Source: Pseudomonas helleri (GTDB taxonomy: Bacteria > Pseudomonadota > Gammaproteobacteria > Pseudomonadales > Pseudomonadaceae). From it: 46,517 nucleotides of DNA. The stretch is from the NCBI RefSeq assembly GCF_001043025.1, contig NZ_JYLD01000024.1, positions 1 through 46,517 on the forward strand. The letters run 5' to 3'. This document shows, piece after piece, positions 15,127 through 23,673 of the stretch; position 1 is the stretch's first letter, and each line of letters opens with the position of its first letter. The position numbers and the translations under genes are program-made. The notes below the pieces were generated by a model. It did not search any database. It was not told the DNA's origin and saw nothing but the letters and a program-made list of their open reading frames with translations.

Positions 15127-15516
15127 TTACACGCGGCGCTTCTTCGGCGGACGGCACCCGTTGTGCGGGATTGGCGTCACGTCGGTGATGCTGGCGATCT
15201 TATAGCCACAGCCGTTCAAAGCACGGACAGCGGACTCACGACCTGGACCTGGGCCCTTAACGTTAACGTCAAGGTTTTTCAGGCCATATTCCAGCGCAGC
15301 TTGACCAGCACGTTCAGCAGCTACTTGAGCAGCGAACGGGGTGGACTTGCGAGAACCGCGGAAACCCGAACCACCGGAGGTAGCCCAAGAAAGCGCGTTA
15401 CCCTGACGGTCGGTGATGGTCACGATTGTGTTGTTGAAAGACGCGTGGATGTGGGCGATGCCATCAACCACTGTCTTTTTTACTTTTTTACGAGGACGAG
15501 CAGCAGGTTTTGCCAT
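15127..15516 (-). CDS. rpsK: 30S ribosomal protein S11
   Basis: S11 lines the platform of the small subunit near the mRNA exit. It has 129 residues with a basic N-terminus (KPAARPRKKVKKTVVDG), the core motif NTIVTITDRQGNALSWATSG and the family signature VKGPGPGRESAVRALNGCGY. It ends PHNGCRPPKKRRV. The gene sits 30 bases after rpsM and 18 before rpsD. Nothing is unusual. Confidence 0.98.
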   Translation of the reverse strand: MAKPAARPRKKVKKTVVDGIAHIHASFNNTIVTITDRQGNALSWATSGGSGFRGSRKSTPFAAQVAAERAGQAALEYGLKNLDVNVKGPGPGRESAVRALNGCGYKIASITDVTPIPHNGCRPPKKRRV

Positions 15517-15546
15517 GACTAAATTCCTGTCGATTCGCTGGTGCGA

Positions 15547-15903
15547 TTACTTGCGGATCGGCTTACGCGGACCTTTGCGAGTACGCGCGTTGGTCTTGGT
15601 ACGCTGACCGCGCACTGGAAGACCACGACGATGGCGCAGACCGCGGTAGCAGCCCAAGTCCATCAAGCGTTTGATTTTCATGTTGACTTCACGACGCAGG
15701 TCACCTTCAGTGGTGAACTTTGCCACTTCGCCACGCAGCAACTCAATCTGCTCGTCGCTCAGATCCTTGATCTTAGCGGCTGGGTTTACACCAGCATCCA
15801 CACAGATTTTCTGTGCAGTAGTGCGACCAACACCAAAGATGTAGGTCAGCGAGATAACAGTGTGCTTGTTATCTGGAATGTTAACGCCTGCAATACGGGC
15901 CAT
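15547..15903 (-). CDS. rpsM: 30S ribosomal protein S13
   Basis: S13 forms bridges between the subunit head and the large subunit and contacts the P-site tRNA through its basic tail. The 118-residue protein starts MARIAGVNIPDNKHTVISLT. It has the helix-two-turn-helix IKRLMDLGCYRGLRHRRGLP and ends TNARTRKGPRKPIRK. It is the first gene of the alpha operon. A good promoter lies 60 bases upstream, and a hairpin separates it from rpmJ. Confidence 0.98.
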   Translation of the reverse strand: MARIAGVNIPDNKHTVISLTYIFGVGRTTAQKICVDAGVNPAAKIKDLSDEQIELLRGEVAKFTTEGDLRREVNMKIKRLMDLGCYRGLRHRRGLPVRGQRTKTNARTRKGPRKPIRK

Positions 15904-15962
15904 TCAGTGGGACTCCAATTGACAGCTACCTACGCCCCGGAAGCCAAGAAATAGGGCGCGAG

Positions 15963-15991
15963 ATAATATCGCTGTAATAACAAATAATCAA
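15963..15991 (-). promoter_or_regulatory. Promoter of the alpha operon (rpsM)
   Basis: On the minus strand TTGATT and TATTAT are separated by exactly 17 bases. The -10 ends 59 bases before the rpsM start, leaving a short leader. The site lies in the 129-base gap after rpmJ, so the alpha genes can be transcribed separately from the spc operon. Confidence 0.65.
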
Positions 15992-16015
15992 CCCAGCAGC
16001 GCACTAGCTGCTGGG
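15992..16015 (-). terminator. Hairpin between rpmJ and rpsM
   Basis: CCCAGCAGC and GCTGCTGGG form a perfect 9-bp stem around a 6-base loop. On the minus strand it is followed by TTGATTATTTGTT, a loose T run that includes the -35 of the alpha promoter. It probably terminates spc transcription partly. Confidence 0.65.
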
Positions 16016-16032
16016 CTTCAAACAGATCACAC

Positions 16033-16149
16033 TCAGCCTTGGCGCTGTTTGTGACGTGGTTCCGCGCTGCAAATTACCCGAACAACACCTTCGCGGCGAA
16101 TAATCTTGCAGTTACGGCACAGCTTTTTCACCGATGCACGAACTTTCAT
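16033..16149 (-). CDS. rpmJ: 50S ribosomal protein L36
   Basis: This is a very short gene of 38 residues starting [20 protein letters not shown] and ending RHKQRQG. L36 is a zinc-binding protein near the peptidyl transferase centre. The four ligands of the zinc form are all present: Cys11, Cys14, Cys27 and His33 (CRNC, VIC, PRHK). This is the C+ form of L36. It lies 28 bases after secY and closes the spc operon, which is its usual place. Confidence 0.95.
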
Positions 16150-16177
16150 CACCAACTCCTCTAACCTTATGGGAACT

Positions 16178-17506
16178 TCAGCGCAGCATGCCGCTGCCGT
16201 AGCCCTTCAGGTTGGCTTTCTTCATCAGGGATTCGTACTGGTGCGAAACGAGGTGCGATTGTACTTGCGACATAAAGTCCATAACAACCACGACCACGAT
16301 CAGCAACGAGGTCCCGCCAAGGTAGAACGGAACGTTTGCCGCAACCACCAGGAACTGGGGCAGCAGACATACGGCCGTCATATAAAGAGCACCGAACAGA
16401 GTCAAACGAGTCAAAACGCCATCAATATAGCGTGCCGACTGCTCACCTGGACGGATACCCGGAATAAAGGCACCGGACTTCTTCAGGTTTTCCGCTACGT
16501 CTTTCGGATTGAACATCAACGCCGTATAGAAGAAGCAGAAGAAAATAATCCCTGCACTAAACAGCAGAATATTCAACGGCTGACCAGGAGCGATCGACTG
16601 CGAGATGTCCTGCAACCAGCCCATACCTTCAGACTGACCGAACCAGGCACCCAGCGAAGCCGGGAACAGCAAAATGCTGCTCGCAAAAATAGCCGGAATA
16701 ACACCGGCCATATTCACTTTCAGCGGTAGGTGGCTAGTCTGCGCAGCAAACACCTTGCGGCCTTGCTGACGCTTGGCGTAGTGAACAGCAATACGACGCT
16801 GACCACGCTCAATGAACACCACGAAACCGATAATCGCTACTGCCAGCAAACCGATAGCAACCAAGGCGAAGATATTGATATCGCCCTGACGCGCAGACTC
16901 AAAAGACTGCCCAATTGCTCTCGGAAGACCGGCGACGATACCCGAAAAAATCAACATCGAGATACCGTTGCCAACACCACGCTCAGTAATCTGCTCACCC
17001 AGCCACATCATGAACATTGCACCCGCCACAAATGTGGTTACTGCAACGAAATGGAAGCCTAGATCACCAGTGAACGCTACGCCCTGCCCCGCCAGACCAA
17101 TGGACATGCCAATGGCCTGGACGAGAGCGAGAGCGACAGTGAGGTAGCGGGTGTACTGGCTTATCTTGCGACGACCAGCTTCACCTTCCTTCTTCAACTG
17201 CTCCAGCTGTGGGCTGACAGCGGACATAAGCTGCATGATGATCGATGCCGAAATGTACGGCATGATCCCCAGCGCAAAAATACTCATCCGCTCCAGCGCA
17301 CCGCCGGAAAACATGTTGAACAAGCTAAGTATGGTCCCCTCATTCTGTCGAAACAGGTCCGCCAGCCGGTCGGGGTTAATGCCTGGAACTGGAATGTGTG
17401 CGCCTATCCGGTAGACGATAATCGCCAGGAATAGAAAACGCAGACGAGCCCAGAGCTCGGATAACCCGCCTTTGCTGAGCGCTGAGAGAGCACCTTGCTT
17501 AGCCAT
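16178..17506 (-). CDS. secY: Preprotein translocase channel subunit SecY
   Basis: SecY is the inner-membrane pore for Sec-dependent secretion and membrane insertion, in complex with SecE and SecG. The 442-residue protein has ten membrane segments, starting after a short cytosolic N-terminus ([20 protein letters not shown]). The plug and second helix region reads [20 protein letters not shown]. The cytoplasmic loops with the conserved basic stretches ([28 protein letters not shown]) are intact. It starts directly at the base after the rplO stop, so translation is likely coupled. The partner secE is also in this window, about 25 kb upstream in transcription order. Confidence 0.98.
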
Positions 17507-17944
17507 TTATTCCTCGAACTTGCCGCCAGCTGCTTCGATAGCCGAACGCGCACCTTTGGTGGCGCCGATTCCCTTGCCGATTGTGACAGCGCGAGTAACT
17601 TCACCGGACAGCATGATTTTCACACGCAGTACGTTGACGTTGATCACGTTGGCATCTTTCAGGGTCTGCAGAGTAACGATGTCGCCTTCCACTTTAGCCA
17701 GCTCGGACAGACGCACTTCTGCGCGATCCATAGCTTTCAGGGAAACGAAACCGAACTTAGGCAGACGACGATGCAGCGGCTGTTGACCGCCTTCAAAGCC
17801 TGGAGCAATAGTGCCACCGGAGCGGGAAGTTTGACCTTTGTGACCACGGCCACCAGTCTTACCCAAACCACTACCGATACCACGGCCCGGACGATGCTTT
17901 TCGCGACGGGAACCCGGCGCTGGACTCAGATCATTGAGTTTCAT
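17507..17944 (-). CDS. rplO: 50S ribosomal protein L15
   Basis: L15 is a late-assembling large-subunit protein. It has 145 residues, starts MKLNDLSPAPGSRREKHR, and has the glycine-rich signature RGIGSGLGKTGGRGHKGQTS that reaches into 23S rRNA. The globular C-terminus ends AAGGKFEE. The stop codon touches the secY start codon, which is the common arrangement. It is 3 bases after rpmD. Confidence 0.98.
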   Translation of the reverse strand: MKLNDLSPAPGSRREKHRPGRGIGSGLGKTGGRGHKGQTSRSGGTIAPGFEGGQQPLHRRLPKFGFVSLKAMDRAEVRLSELAKVEGDIVTLQTLKDANVINVNVLRVKIMLSGEVTRAVTIGKGIGATKGARSAIEAAGGKFEE

Positions 17945-17947
17945 CGA

Positions 17948-18124
17948 TTAACCCTCGACACGCAGCATGTAGTAAGCCTTGTTGATCATCCCGCGATTCT
18001 CGGGAGTATCCTGGACTTCTACAGTGTGACCGATGCGACGCAGACCCAGACCCTTAACGCACAATTTGTGGTTAGGGATGCGGCCGGTCATGCTTTTGAT
18101 CAGCGTTACTTTTACGGTAGCCAT
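17948..18124 (-). CDS. rpmD: 50S ribosomal protein L30
   Basis: This is a short gene of 58 residues reading [20 protein letters not shown], then [14 protein letters not shown] and [13 protein letters not shown]. That is the compact bacterial L30, a peripheral large-subunit protein. It lies 2 bases after rpsE and 3 before rplO, as expected in the spc operon. Confidence 0.96.
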
Positions 18125-18126
18125 GA

Positions 18127-18627
18127 TCAGAAGATCTCCTTGACGCTTTTGCCACGCTTAGCAGCGATGGACTCAGGAGATTGCATAGCTTTCAAACCTT
18201 TGAAAGTGGCGTGAACCACGTTTACCGGGTTAGTCGAGCCGTAGCACTTAGCCAGAACGTTCTGAACGCCAGCAACTTCGAGGACAGCACGCATAGCGCC
18301 GCCAGCGATGATACCGGTACCTTCAGAAGCAGGCTGCATGTACACCTTCGAAGCGCCGTGAGCGGACTTCATTGCGTACTGCAGAGTTGTGCCGTTCAGG
18401 TCAACTTGAATCATGTTGCGGCGAGCAGCTTCCATTGCCTTCTGGATCGCAGCAGGCACTTCACGTGACTTGCCACGGCCGAAGCCAACGCGCCCTTTAC
18501 CATCACCAACCACGGTCAACGCGGTGAAAGTGAAGATACGGCCGCCTTTAACGGTTTTGGCTACGCGGTTAACTTGAACCAGCTTCTCAATGTAGCCTTC
18601 GTCGCGCTTTTGGTCGTTATTTGACAT
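18127..18627 (-). CDS. rpsE: 30S ribosomal protein S5
   Basis: S5 sits at the mRNA entry site and affects decoding accuracy. It has 166 residues. The double-stranded RNA-binding-like N-domain contains [20 protein letters not shown] and [20 protein letters not shown]; the loop where spectinomycin resistance changes occur in other bacteria looks ordinary. The C-domain has [20 protein letters not shown]. It lies 3 bases after rplR and 2 before rpmD. Confidence 0.98.
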
Positions 18628-18630
18628 AAC

Positions 18631-18981
18631 TTAGAACTCCAGCCCAGCTTCACGAGCAGCCTCAGCCAGCGCTTTCACGCGGCCGTGGTACTTGAAGCCA
18701 GAGCGGTCGAAAGCCACCTGCGAGACGCCAGCGGCTTTTGCACGCGTAGCGACCAGCTGGCCAACCTTTGTGGCCGCGTCGATGTTGCCAGTGGCAGCAT
18801 CACGCAGTTCTTTGTCCAAAGTCGAGGCGCTTGCCAGGACTTTGCTGCCGTCGGCCGAGATGACCTGGGCATAGATGTGCTGCGAAGAGCGGAACACGCA
18901 GAGACGCACGACTTCTAGTTCGTGCATTTTCAGACGTGCTTTGCGAGCGCGACGCAGTCGAGTAACTTTTTTGTCGGTCAT
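18631..18981 (-). CDS. rplR: 50S ribosomal protein L18
   Basis: L18 binds 5S rRNA together with L5 and L25 and docks it on the large subunit. It has 116 residues, with a basic start (MTDKKVTRLRRARKARLKMH), the family stretch VVRLCVFRSSQHIYAQVISA and the C-terminal FDRSGFKYHGRVKALAEAAR ending REAGLEF. It is 10 bases after rplF and 3 before rpsE. Confidence 0.98.
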   Translation of the reverse strand: MTDKKVTRLRRARKARLKMHELEVVRLCVFRSSQHIYAQVISADGSKVLASASTLDKELRDAATGNIDAATKVGQLVATRAKAAGVSQVAFDRSGFKYHGRVKALAEAAREAGLEF

Positions 18982-18991
18982 TTGCTAGGCC

Positions 18992-19525
18992 CTACTTCTT
19001 CTTGGCTTCTTTACGGCGGACGACTTCGTCCGCGTAACGCACACCTTTACCTTTGTAAGGCTCTGGTGGACGGAAGTCGCGGATCTCAGCGGCCACTTGA
19101 CCTACCAGCTGCTTGTCGATGCCCTTGATCAGGATATCGGTCTGGCTAGGGGTCTCAGCGGTGATGCCTTCCGGCAGTTCGTAATCCACTGGGTGCGAGA
19201 AGCCAAGAGCCAGGTTCAGCACTGTGCCTTTTGCTTGCGCTTTGTAACCAACACCGACCAGCTGGAGCTTACGCTCGAAGCCTTGGCTTACGCCTTGGAC
19301 CATGTTGTTTACCAACGCACGAGTGGTACCAGCCATTGCGCGAGTTTGTTGATCGCCATTGCGAGCAGCGAAACGCAGCTCACCAGCTTCTTCAACGATT
19401 TCAACCGACGAATGGATGTTCAGTTCTAGAGTGCCTTTAGCACCCTTCACCGAAAGCTGTTGGCCGGCGAATTTAACTTCGACACCAGCTGGCAGCTTAA
19501 CGGGGTTCTTAGCGACGCGTGACAT
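18992..19525 (-). CDS. rplF: 50S ribosomal protein L6
   Basis: L6 lies near the factor-binding site of the large subunit. It has 177 residues in two similar halves. It starts MSRVAKNPVKLPAGVEVKFA and has the C-terminal signature PPEPYKGKGVRYADEVVRRK. It is 12 bases after rpsH and 10 before rplR. Confidence 0.98.
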   Translation of the reverse strand: MSRVAKNPVKLPAGVEVKFAGQQLSVKGAKGTLELNIHSSVEIVEEAGELRFAARNGDQQTRAMAGTTRALVNNMVQGVSQGFERKLQLVGVGYKAQAKGTVLNLALGFSHPVDYELPEGITAETPSQTDILIKGIDKQLVGQVAAEIRDFRPPEPYKGKGVRYADEVVRRKEAKKK

Positions 19526-19537
19526 GCTTATCCCCCC

Positions 19538-19930
19538 TTAGAACACTGTGCAAAGAACTTCGCCGCCGACACCGGCAGCGCGCGCAGCACGATCCGTCAT
19601 CACACCTTTGTTGGTGGAGACGATGGACACACCGAGGCCGCCACGAACTTTTGGCAGATCATCGGAGGACTTGTACTGACGCAGACCTGGACGGCTAACG
19701 CGCTTAACTTCTTCGATAACCGGACGGCCTTCGAAGTACTTCAGCTCGATAGACAGCAGTGGTTTGATTTCGCTGCTGATCTGAAAATCCGCGATATAAC
19801 CTTCGTCCTTCAGAACTTTGGCTACAGCTACCTTCAACGTGGAAGACGGCATGCTTACGACAGACTTTTCAGCCATCTGGGCATTACGGATTCGAGTTAG
19901 CATGTCCGCTAACGGGTCCTGCATACTCAT
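19538..19930 (-). CDS. rpsH: 30S ribosomal protein S8
   Basis: S8 is a primary binder of the central 16S rRNA domain, and in E. coli it represses the spc operon. It has 130 residues, starts MSMQDPLADMLTRIRNAQMA and has the C-terminal signature GLGVSIVSTNKGVMTDRAAR. Its start is 212 bases away from the end of rpsN, an unusually long gap for this operon, and that gap contains a 12-bp hairpin. Confidence 0.98.
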   Translation of the reverse strand: MSMQDPLADMLTRIRNAQMAEKSVVSMPSSTLKVAVAKVLKDEGYIADFQISSEIKPLLSIELKYFEGRPVIEEVKRVSRPGLRQYKSSDDLPKVRGGLGVSIVSTNKGVMTDRAARAAGVGGEVLCTVF

Positions 19931-20050
19931 GGGCTAGACGCTCCTGATACAAAAAGAATTAGCCTTGCGGCTACAACTGTCACCGAGTGACTCCGTGCTC
20001 AAAAAGCACAGGCTCTGGCGAGCCGGTCATTCTAGACACACGCCAGAAAT

Positions 20051-20078
20051 GAATCAAGCCCCAATAGGGGCTTGATTC
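20051..20078. other. Strong hairpin between rpsN and rpsH
   Basis: GAATCAAGCCCC and GGGGCTTGATTC form a perfect 12-bp stem with a 4-base loop. No long T run follows on the minus strand, only ATTTC. It lies in the 212-base rpsN-rpsH gap and may be a partial terminator, a processing site or a protein-binding site. Confidence 0.7.
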
Positions 20079-20142
20079 AAGTACAAGGTCACCGGCTGTC
20101 AGGATCTTGCGACCCCGACAGCGATAACTTTGTCGGTACGCC

Positions 20143-20448
20143 TTACCAGCTAGCTTTAACCAGACCTGGTACGTCACCGCGCATTGCTGCTTCACGCAAT
20201 TTGTTACGGCCCAGGCCGAACTTGCGGTAAACACCGTGCGGACGACCAGTCAGGCGGCAGCGGTTACGCATGCGCGAAGCGCTTGCGTCACGTGGCTGCT
20301 TCTGCAGAGCGATTTGAGCTTCCCAACGTGCTTCTGGACTTGCGTTCAGATCAACGATGATAGCTTTCAGCTCAGCACGCTTCTTGGCGAACTTGGCAAC
20401 CGTGAGCTGACGTTTCAGCTCGCGGTTTTTCATGCTCATCTTGGCCAT
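20143..20448 (-). CDS. rpsN: 30S ribosomal protein S14
   Basis: S14 is a late-assembling protein of the small-subunit head. The family start MAKMSMKNRELKRQLT is at 20448, giving 101 residues; the frame is open further upstream, but that part is not S14-like. It is the long, zinc-free form, with a single cysteine in NRCRLTGRPHGVYRKFGL and no CxxC pairs. It ends REAAMRGDVPGLVKASW. It lies 13 bases after rplE. Confidence 0.97.
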   Translation of the reverse strand: MAKMSMKNRELKRQLTVAKFAKKRAELKAIIVDLNASPEARWEAQIALQKQPRDASASRMRNRCRLTGRPHGVYRKFGLGRNKLREAAMRGDVPGLVKASW

Positions 20449-20461
20449 GGTCCTACTCCAA

Positions 20462-21001
20462 TCAGTTGCGGAACGGGAATTTGAAAGCACGCAGCAATGC
20501 GCGACCTTCGTCATCCGTCCGAGCAGTGGTGGTCAGGGTGATGTCCAGACCGCGAAGAGCATCGATTTTGTCGTAGTCAATTTCCGGGAAAATGATCTGC
20601 TCTTTAACGCCCATGCTGTAGTTGCCACGACCATCGAAGGACTTGGCATTCAGGCCGCGGAAGTCGCGAACCCGAGGCAGGGAGATCGACAGCAGACGAT
20701 CCAGGAATTCGTACATACGCTCACGGCGCAGAGTTACTTTGACGCCGATCGGCCAACCTTCACGGACTTTAAAGCCAGCGATGGATTTGCGAGCGTAGGT
20801 CACAACAACTTTTTGACCGGTGATTTTTTCCAAATCAGCTACTGCGTGCTCGATGACTTTTTTGTCGCCGATCGCTTCGCCCAAGCCCATGTTCAGGGTG
20901 ATTTTGGTAACGCGCGGAACTTCCATCACGTTCGAAAGCTTAAGTTCTTCCTTAAGTTTCGGAGCGATTTCCTTCCGGTAAATCTCTTTTAGTCGTGCCA
21001 T
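20462..21001 (-). CDS. rplE: 50S ribosomal protein L5
   Basis: L5 binds 5S rRNA and contacts the P-site tRNA. It has 179 residues, starts MARLKEIYRKEIAPKLKEEL and has the motif NVMEVPRVTKITLNMGLGEA, then GQKVVVTYARKSIAGFKVRE. The end is DDEGRALLRAFKFPFRN. It follows rplX by 22 bases and precedes rpsN by 13. Confidence 0.98.
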   Translation of the reverse strand: MARLKEIYRKEIAPKLKEELKLSNVMEVPRVTKITLNMGLGEAIGDKKVIEHAVADLEKITGQKVVVTYARKSIAGFKVREGWPIGVKVTLRRERMYEFLDRLLSISLPRVRDFRGLNAKSFDGRGNYSMGVKEQIIFPEIDYDKIDALRGLDITLTTTARTDDEGRALLRAFKFPFRN

Positions 21002-21023
21002 GGTCTCATCTACCTAGCAGTGT

Positions 21024-21338
21024 TCAAGCATCAACCGCTTTTTGGGTCGACTTGAAGACACGAATTTTTTTGCCTTCTTCTACTTTGAAACCAACGCGGT
21101 CAGCCTTGTTGGTTTCGCCGTTGAAAATGGCCACGTTAGAAGCGTCCAGTGGAGCTTCTTTCTCGACGATACCGCCTTGCACGCCCGACATCGGGTTAGG
21201 CTTGGTATGACGCTTAACCAGGTTCAGACCACCAACAACCAGACGGTTGTTAGCGAGAACCTTAAGCACCTTACCGCGCTTACCTTTGTCTTTGCCGGCG
21301 ATCACGATGATCTCGTCGTCACGACGAATCTTTTGCAT
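21024..21338 (-). CDS. rplX: 50S ribosomal protein L24
   Basis: L24 starts large-subunit assembly and lies near the exit tunnel. It has 104 residues with an N-terminal KOW motif (IVIAGKDKGKRGKVLKVLAN) and the conserved NLVKRHTKPNPMSGVQGGIV. It ends in a lysine-rich tail. It follows rplN by 11 bases. Confidence 0.98.
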   Translation of the reverse strand: MQKIRRDDEIIVIAGKDKGKRGKVLKVLANNRLVVGGLNLVKRHTKPNPMSGVQGGIVEKEAPLDASNVAIFNGETNKADRVGFKVEEGKKIRVFKSTQKAVDA

Positions 21339-21349
21339 GTCGGATCTCC

Positions 21350-21718
21350 TTACAGCACTTCTGGGGCGAGCGAGACGATCTTCATGAACTTCTCGTTGCG
21401 AAGTTCACGGGTCACTGGCCCAAAGATACGGGTGCCGATCGGCTCTTGCTTGTTGTTCAGAAGAACAGCAGCGTTGCCATCAAAGCGGATAATGGAGCCA
21501 TCAGCACGACGTACGCCGTGACGAGTGCGGACTACTACAGCAGTCATCACTTGGCCTTTTTTCACTTTACCGCGAGGAATTGCTTCCTTGACGGTAACTT
21601 TGATGATGTCACCGATACCAGCGTAACGACGATGGGAGCCACCCAGCACCTTGATGCACATAACACGGCGTGCGCCGCTGTTATCGGCCACATCGAGCAT
21701 GGATTGAGTCTGAATCAT
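21350..21718 (-). CDS. rplN: 50S ribosomal protein L14
   Basis: L14 forms bridges to 16S rRNA at the subunit interface. It has 122 residues, starts MIQTQSMLDVADNSGARRVM and has IIRFDGNAAVLLNNKQEPIG and GPVTRELRNEKFMKIVSLAP near the end. In E. coli rplN begins the spc operon; here it is only 23 bases after rpsQ, with no visible promoter or terminator in the gap, so S10 and spc genes are probably one transcript. Confidence 0.98.
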   Translation of the reverse strand: MIQTQSMLDVADNSGARRVMCIKVLGGSHRRYAGIGDIIKVTVKEAIPRGKVKKGQVMTAVVVRTRHGVRRADGSIIRFDGNAAVLLNNKQEPIGTRIFGPVTRELRNEKFMKIVSLAPEVL

Positions 21719-21741
21719 ATAATTTCTCCGACCCCTAGTCC

Positions 21742-22008
21742 TTAGACTTCCACAGCGCGTTCGAGAACATCAACCAGAGCCCAAGACTTAGTCTTGGCCA
21801 GCGGACGAGTTTCACGAATAGTGACTTTGTCGCCGATGTGGCACTGATTGGTTTCGTCGTGCGCGTGCAGCTTAGTCGAACGCTTAACGTATTTACCGTA
21901 GATCGGGTGCTTAACGCGACGTTCGATCAGAACGGTGATGGTCTTGTCCATCTTGTCGCTGACAACACGGCCAGTCAGCGTACGGACAGTTTTTTCGGCT
22001 TCAGCCAT
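21742..22008 (-). CDS. rpsQ: 30S ribosomal protein S17
   Basis: S17 is an OB-fold primary binder of 16S rRNA. It has 88 residues with TLTGRVVSDKMDKTITVLIE, the motif HPIYGKYVKRSTKLHAHDE and the signature GDKVTIRETRPLAKTKSW. It lies 2 bases after rpmC, the last gene of the classical S10 set. Confidence 0.98.
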   Translation of the reverse strand: MAEAEKTVRTLTGRVVSDKMDKTITVLIERRVKHPIYGKYVKRSTKLHAHDETNQCHIGDKVTIRETRPLAKTKSWALVDVLERAVEV

Positions 22009-22010
22009 GA

Positions 22011-22202
22011 TTACTTACCTGCCTGCTGTTTGAGCACAGTCTTCACGCGAGCGATGTCACGCTTAACTTGCGAGAGCAGATGCGACTGCCCCAACTGGCC
22101 AGTTGCTTTCTGCATGCGCAGATTGAACTGGTCGCGCAGCAAGCCGAGCAGTTGCTCGTTCAGCTGCTGTGCGGATTTTTCACGAAGTTCATTCGCTTTC
22201 AT
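22011..22202 (-). CDS. rpmC: 50S ribosomal protein L29
   Basis: L29 is a two-helix protein near the exit tunnel that helps form the docking site for trigger factor and SRP. It has 63 residues starting MKANELREKSAQQLNEQLLG and ending VLKQQAGK. Its ATG shares one base with the TGA stop of rplP, so the two are likely translationally coupled. An upstream GTG one codon earlier is possible but not needed. Confidence 0.96.
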   Translation of the reverse strand: MKANELREKSAQQLNEQLLGLLRDQFNLRMQKATGQLGQSHLLSQVKRDIARVKTVLKQQAGK

Positions 22203-22615
22203 CACATCACCGTCCGTTTAACAAAGGAGGTGGCGAGCGGCAGCTTTGCAGCAGCCAGGGCGAAAGCCTCACGCGCCAGCTCTTCAGAAACACCCTCGAT
22301 TTCATACAGGACTTTGCCTGGCTGAATCTGGGCAACCCAGTATTCCACGTTACCCTTACCTTTACCCATCCGAACTTCGAGAGGCTTTTTGGAAATAGGC
22401 TTGTCCGGGAATACACGGATCCAGATCTTGCCGCCACGCTTAACGTGACGGGTCAGTGCACGACGCGCTGATTCGATCTGACGAGCGGTGAGACGACCAC
22501 GAGCAACAGACTTCAGCGCATACTCGCCGAAGCTGACTTTGCTACCGCGCAGTGCCAAGCCACGGTTGTGGCCAGTCATTTGCTTGCGGAACTTCGTACG
22601 CTTAGGTTGTAACAT
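22202..22615 (-). CDS. rplP: 50S ribosomal protein L16
   Basis: L16 contacts the A-site tRNA and shapes the peptidyl transferase region. It has 137 residues, starts MLQPKRTKFRKQMTGHNRGL and contains WIRVFPDKPISKKPLEVRMG followed by KGKGNVEYWVAQIQPG. The arginine in EVRMGKG aligns with the arginine that is hydroxylated in E. coli L16. It follows rpsC by 12 bases and overlaps rpmC by one. Confidence 0.98.
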   Translation of the reverse strand: MLQPKRTKFRKQMTGHNRGLALRGSKVSFGEYALKSVARGRLTARQIESARRALTRHVKRGGKIWIRVFPDKPISKKPLEVRMGKGKGNVEYWVAQIQPGKVLYEIEGVSEELAREAFALAAAKLPLATSFVKRTVM

Positions 22616-22627
22616 TTTGCGTACCCC

Positions 22628-23314
22628 TTACTTAGCAGCTTTTTTACGAGGCGCTGGTGCTTGTGGCTTCAGCTCTTCTTGGCGACCACCGATTACTTCG
22701 CCTTTGAAGATCCAAACCTTTACACCGATCACACCGTAAGTGGTGTGAGCTTCGTAGTTGGCATAGTCGATGTCGGCACGCAGGGTGTGCAATGGCACAC
22801 GACCTTCGCGATACCATTCAGTACGTGCGATTTCAGCACCGCCGAGACGACCGCTCACTTGGATTTTGATGCCTTTGGCACCAATGCGCATAGCGTTCTG
22901 TACAGCGCGTTTCATCGCGCGACGGAACATTACACGACGCTCCAGCTGCTGAGCTACGCTCTGCGCAACCAGCATACCGTCGAGTTCCGGCTTGCGGATC
23001 TCTTCGATATTGATGTGCACAGGCACACCCATTTGCTTGGTCAGGTCCTGACGCAGCTTCTCAACATCTTCACCTTTCTTCCCGATAACGATACCTGGAC
23101 GAGCGGTGTGGATGGTGATGCGTGCAGTTTGGGCCGGACGATGGATATCGATACGGCTTACGGACGCGCTTTTTAGTTTGTCTTGGAGGTATTCACGCAC
23201 CTTCAGATCAGCGAACAAGTAGTCCGCATAAGTCCGGCCGTCTGCGTACCAGACGGAGGTGTGCTCCTTGACGATTCCCAGGCGAATGCCAATGGGATGT
23301 ACTTTCTGACCCAT
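22628..23314 (-). CDS. rpsC: 30S ribosomal protein S3
   Basis: S3 lines the mRNA entry channel and helps unwind mRNA. The family start [20 protein letters not shown] is at 23314, giving 228 residues; the frame is open for 28 more codons upstream, but those overlap rplV in another frame and are not S3-like. It has the KH domain ([20 protein letters not shown], about residues 62-82) and the C-terminal [20 protein letters not shown]. It lies 13 bases after rplV. Confidence 0.98.
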
Positions 23315-23327
23315 CTCTTCGACTCCG

Positions 23328-23660
23328 TTACTTGTCAGCAACCTTGACAGTGATATGGCAAGACCGCTTGACGATGCGATCAGCGCGGCCTTTGGCACGC
23401 GGCATGATGCGCTTCAGCGAACGCCCTTCGTTGACGAAAACGGTGGCGACTTTCAGGTCGTCAACGTCAGCGCCTTCGTTATGCTCGGCGTTGGCTACGG
23501 CCGACTCCAGCACTTTTTTGATGATCTCGGCGGCTTTCTTGTTGCTGAAAGCCAACAGGTTGAGCGCTTCGCCCACCTTCTTCCCGCGGATCTGGTCGGC
23601 GACCAAGCGGGCTTTCTGGGCGGAGATTCGAGCGCCCGACAACTTAGCGGCTACTTCCAT
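23328..23660 (-). CDS. rplV: 50S ribosomal protein L22
   Basis: L22 sends a long hairpin into the exit tunnel where macrolides bind. It has 110 residues, starts [20 protein letters not shown] and ends with the hairpin region [20 protein letters not shown] and [12 protein letters not shown]. No deletion in the hairpin of the sort linked to macrolide resistance is visible. It is 13 bases after rpsS. Confidence 0.98.
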
Positions 23661-23673
23661 CGTTCCTTACCCC

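Noticed and set aside
20143..20514. Longer S14 starting at 20514
   Set aside because: The extra 22 residues overlap rplE and do not match S14; the family start MAKMSMKNRE has its own ribosome binding site.
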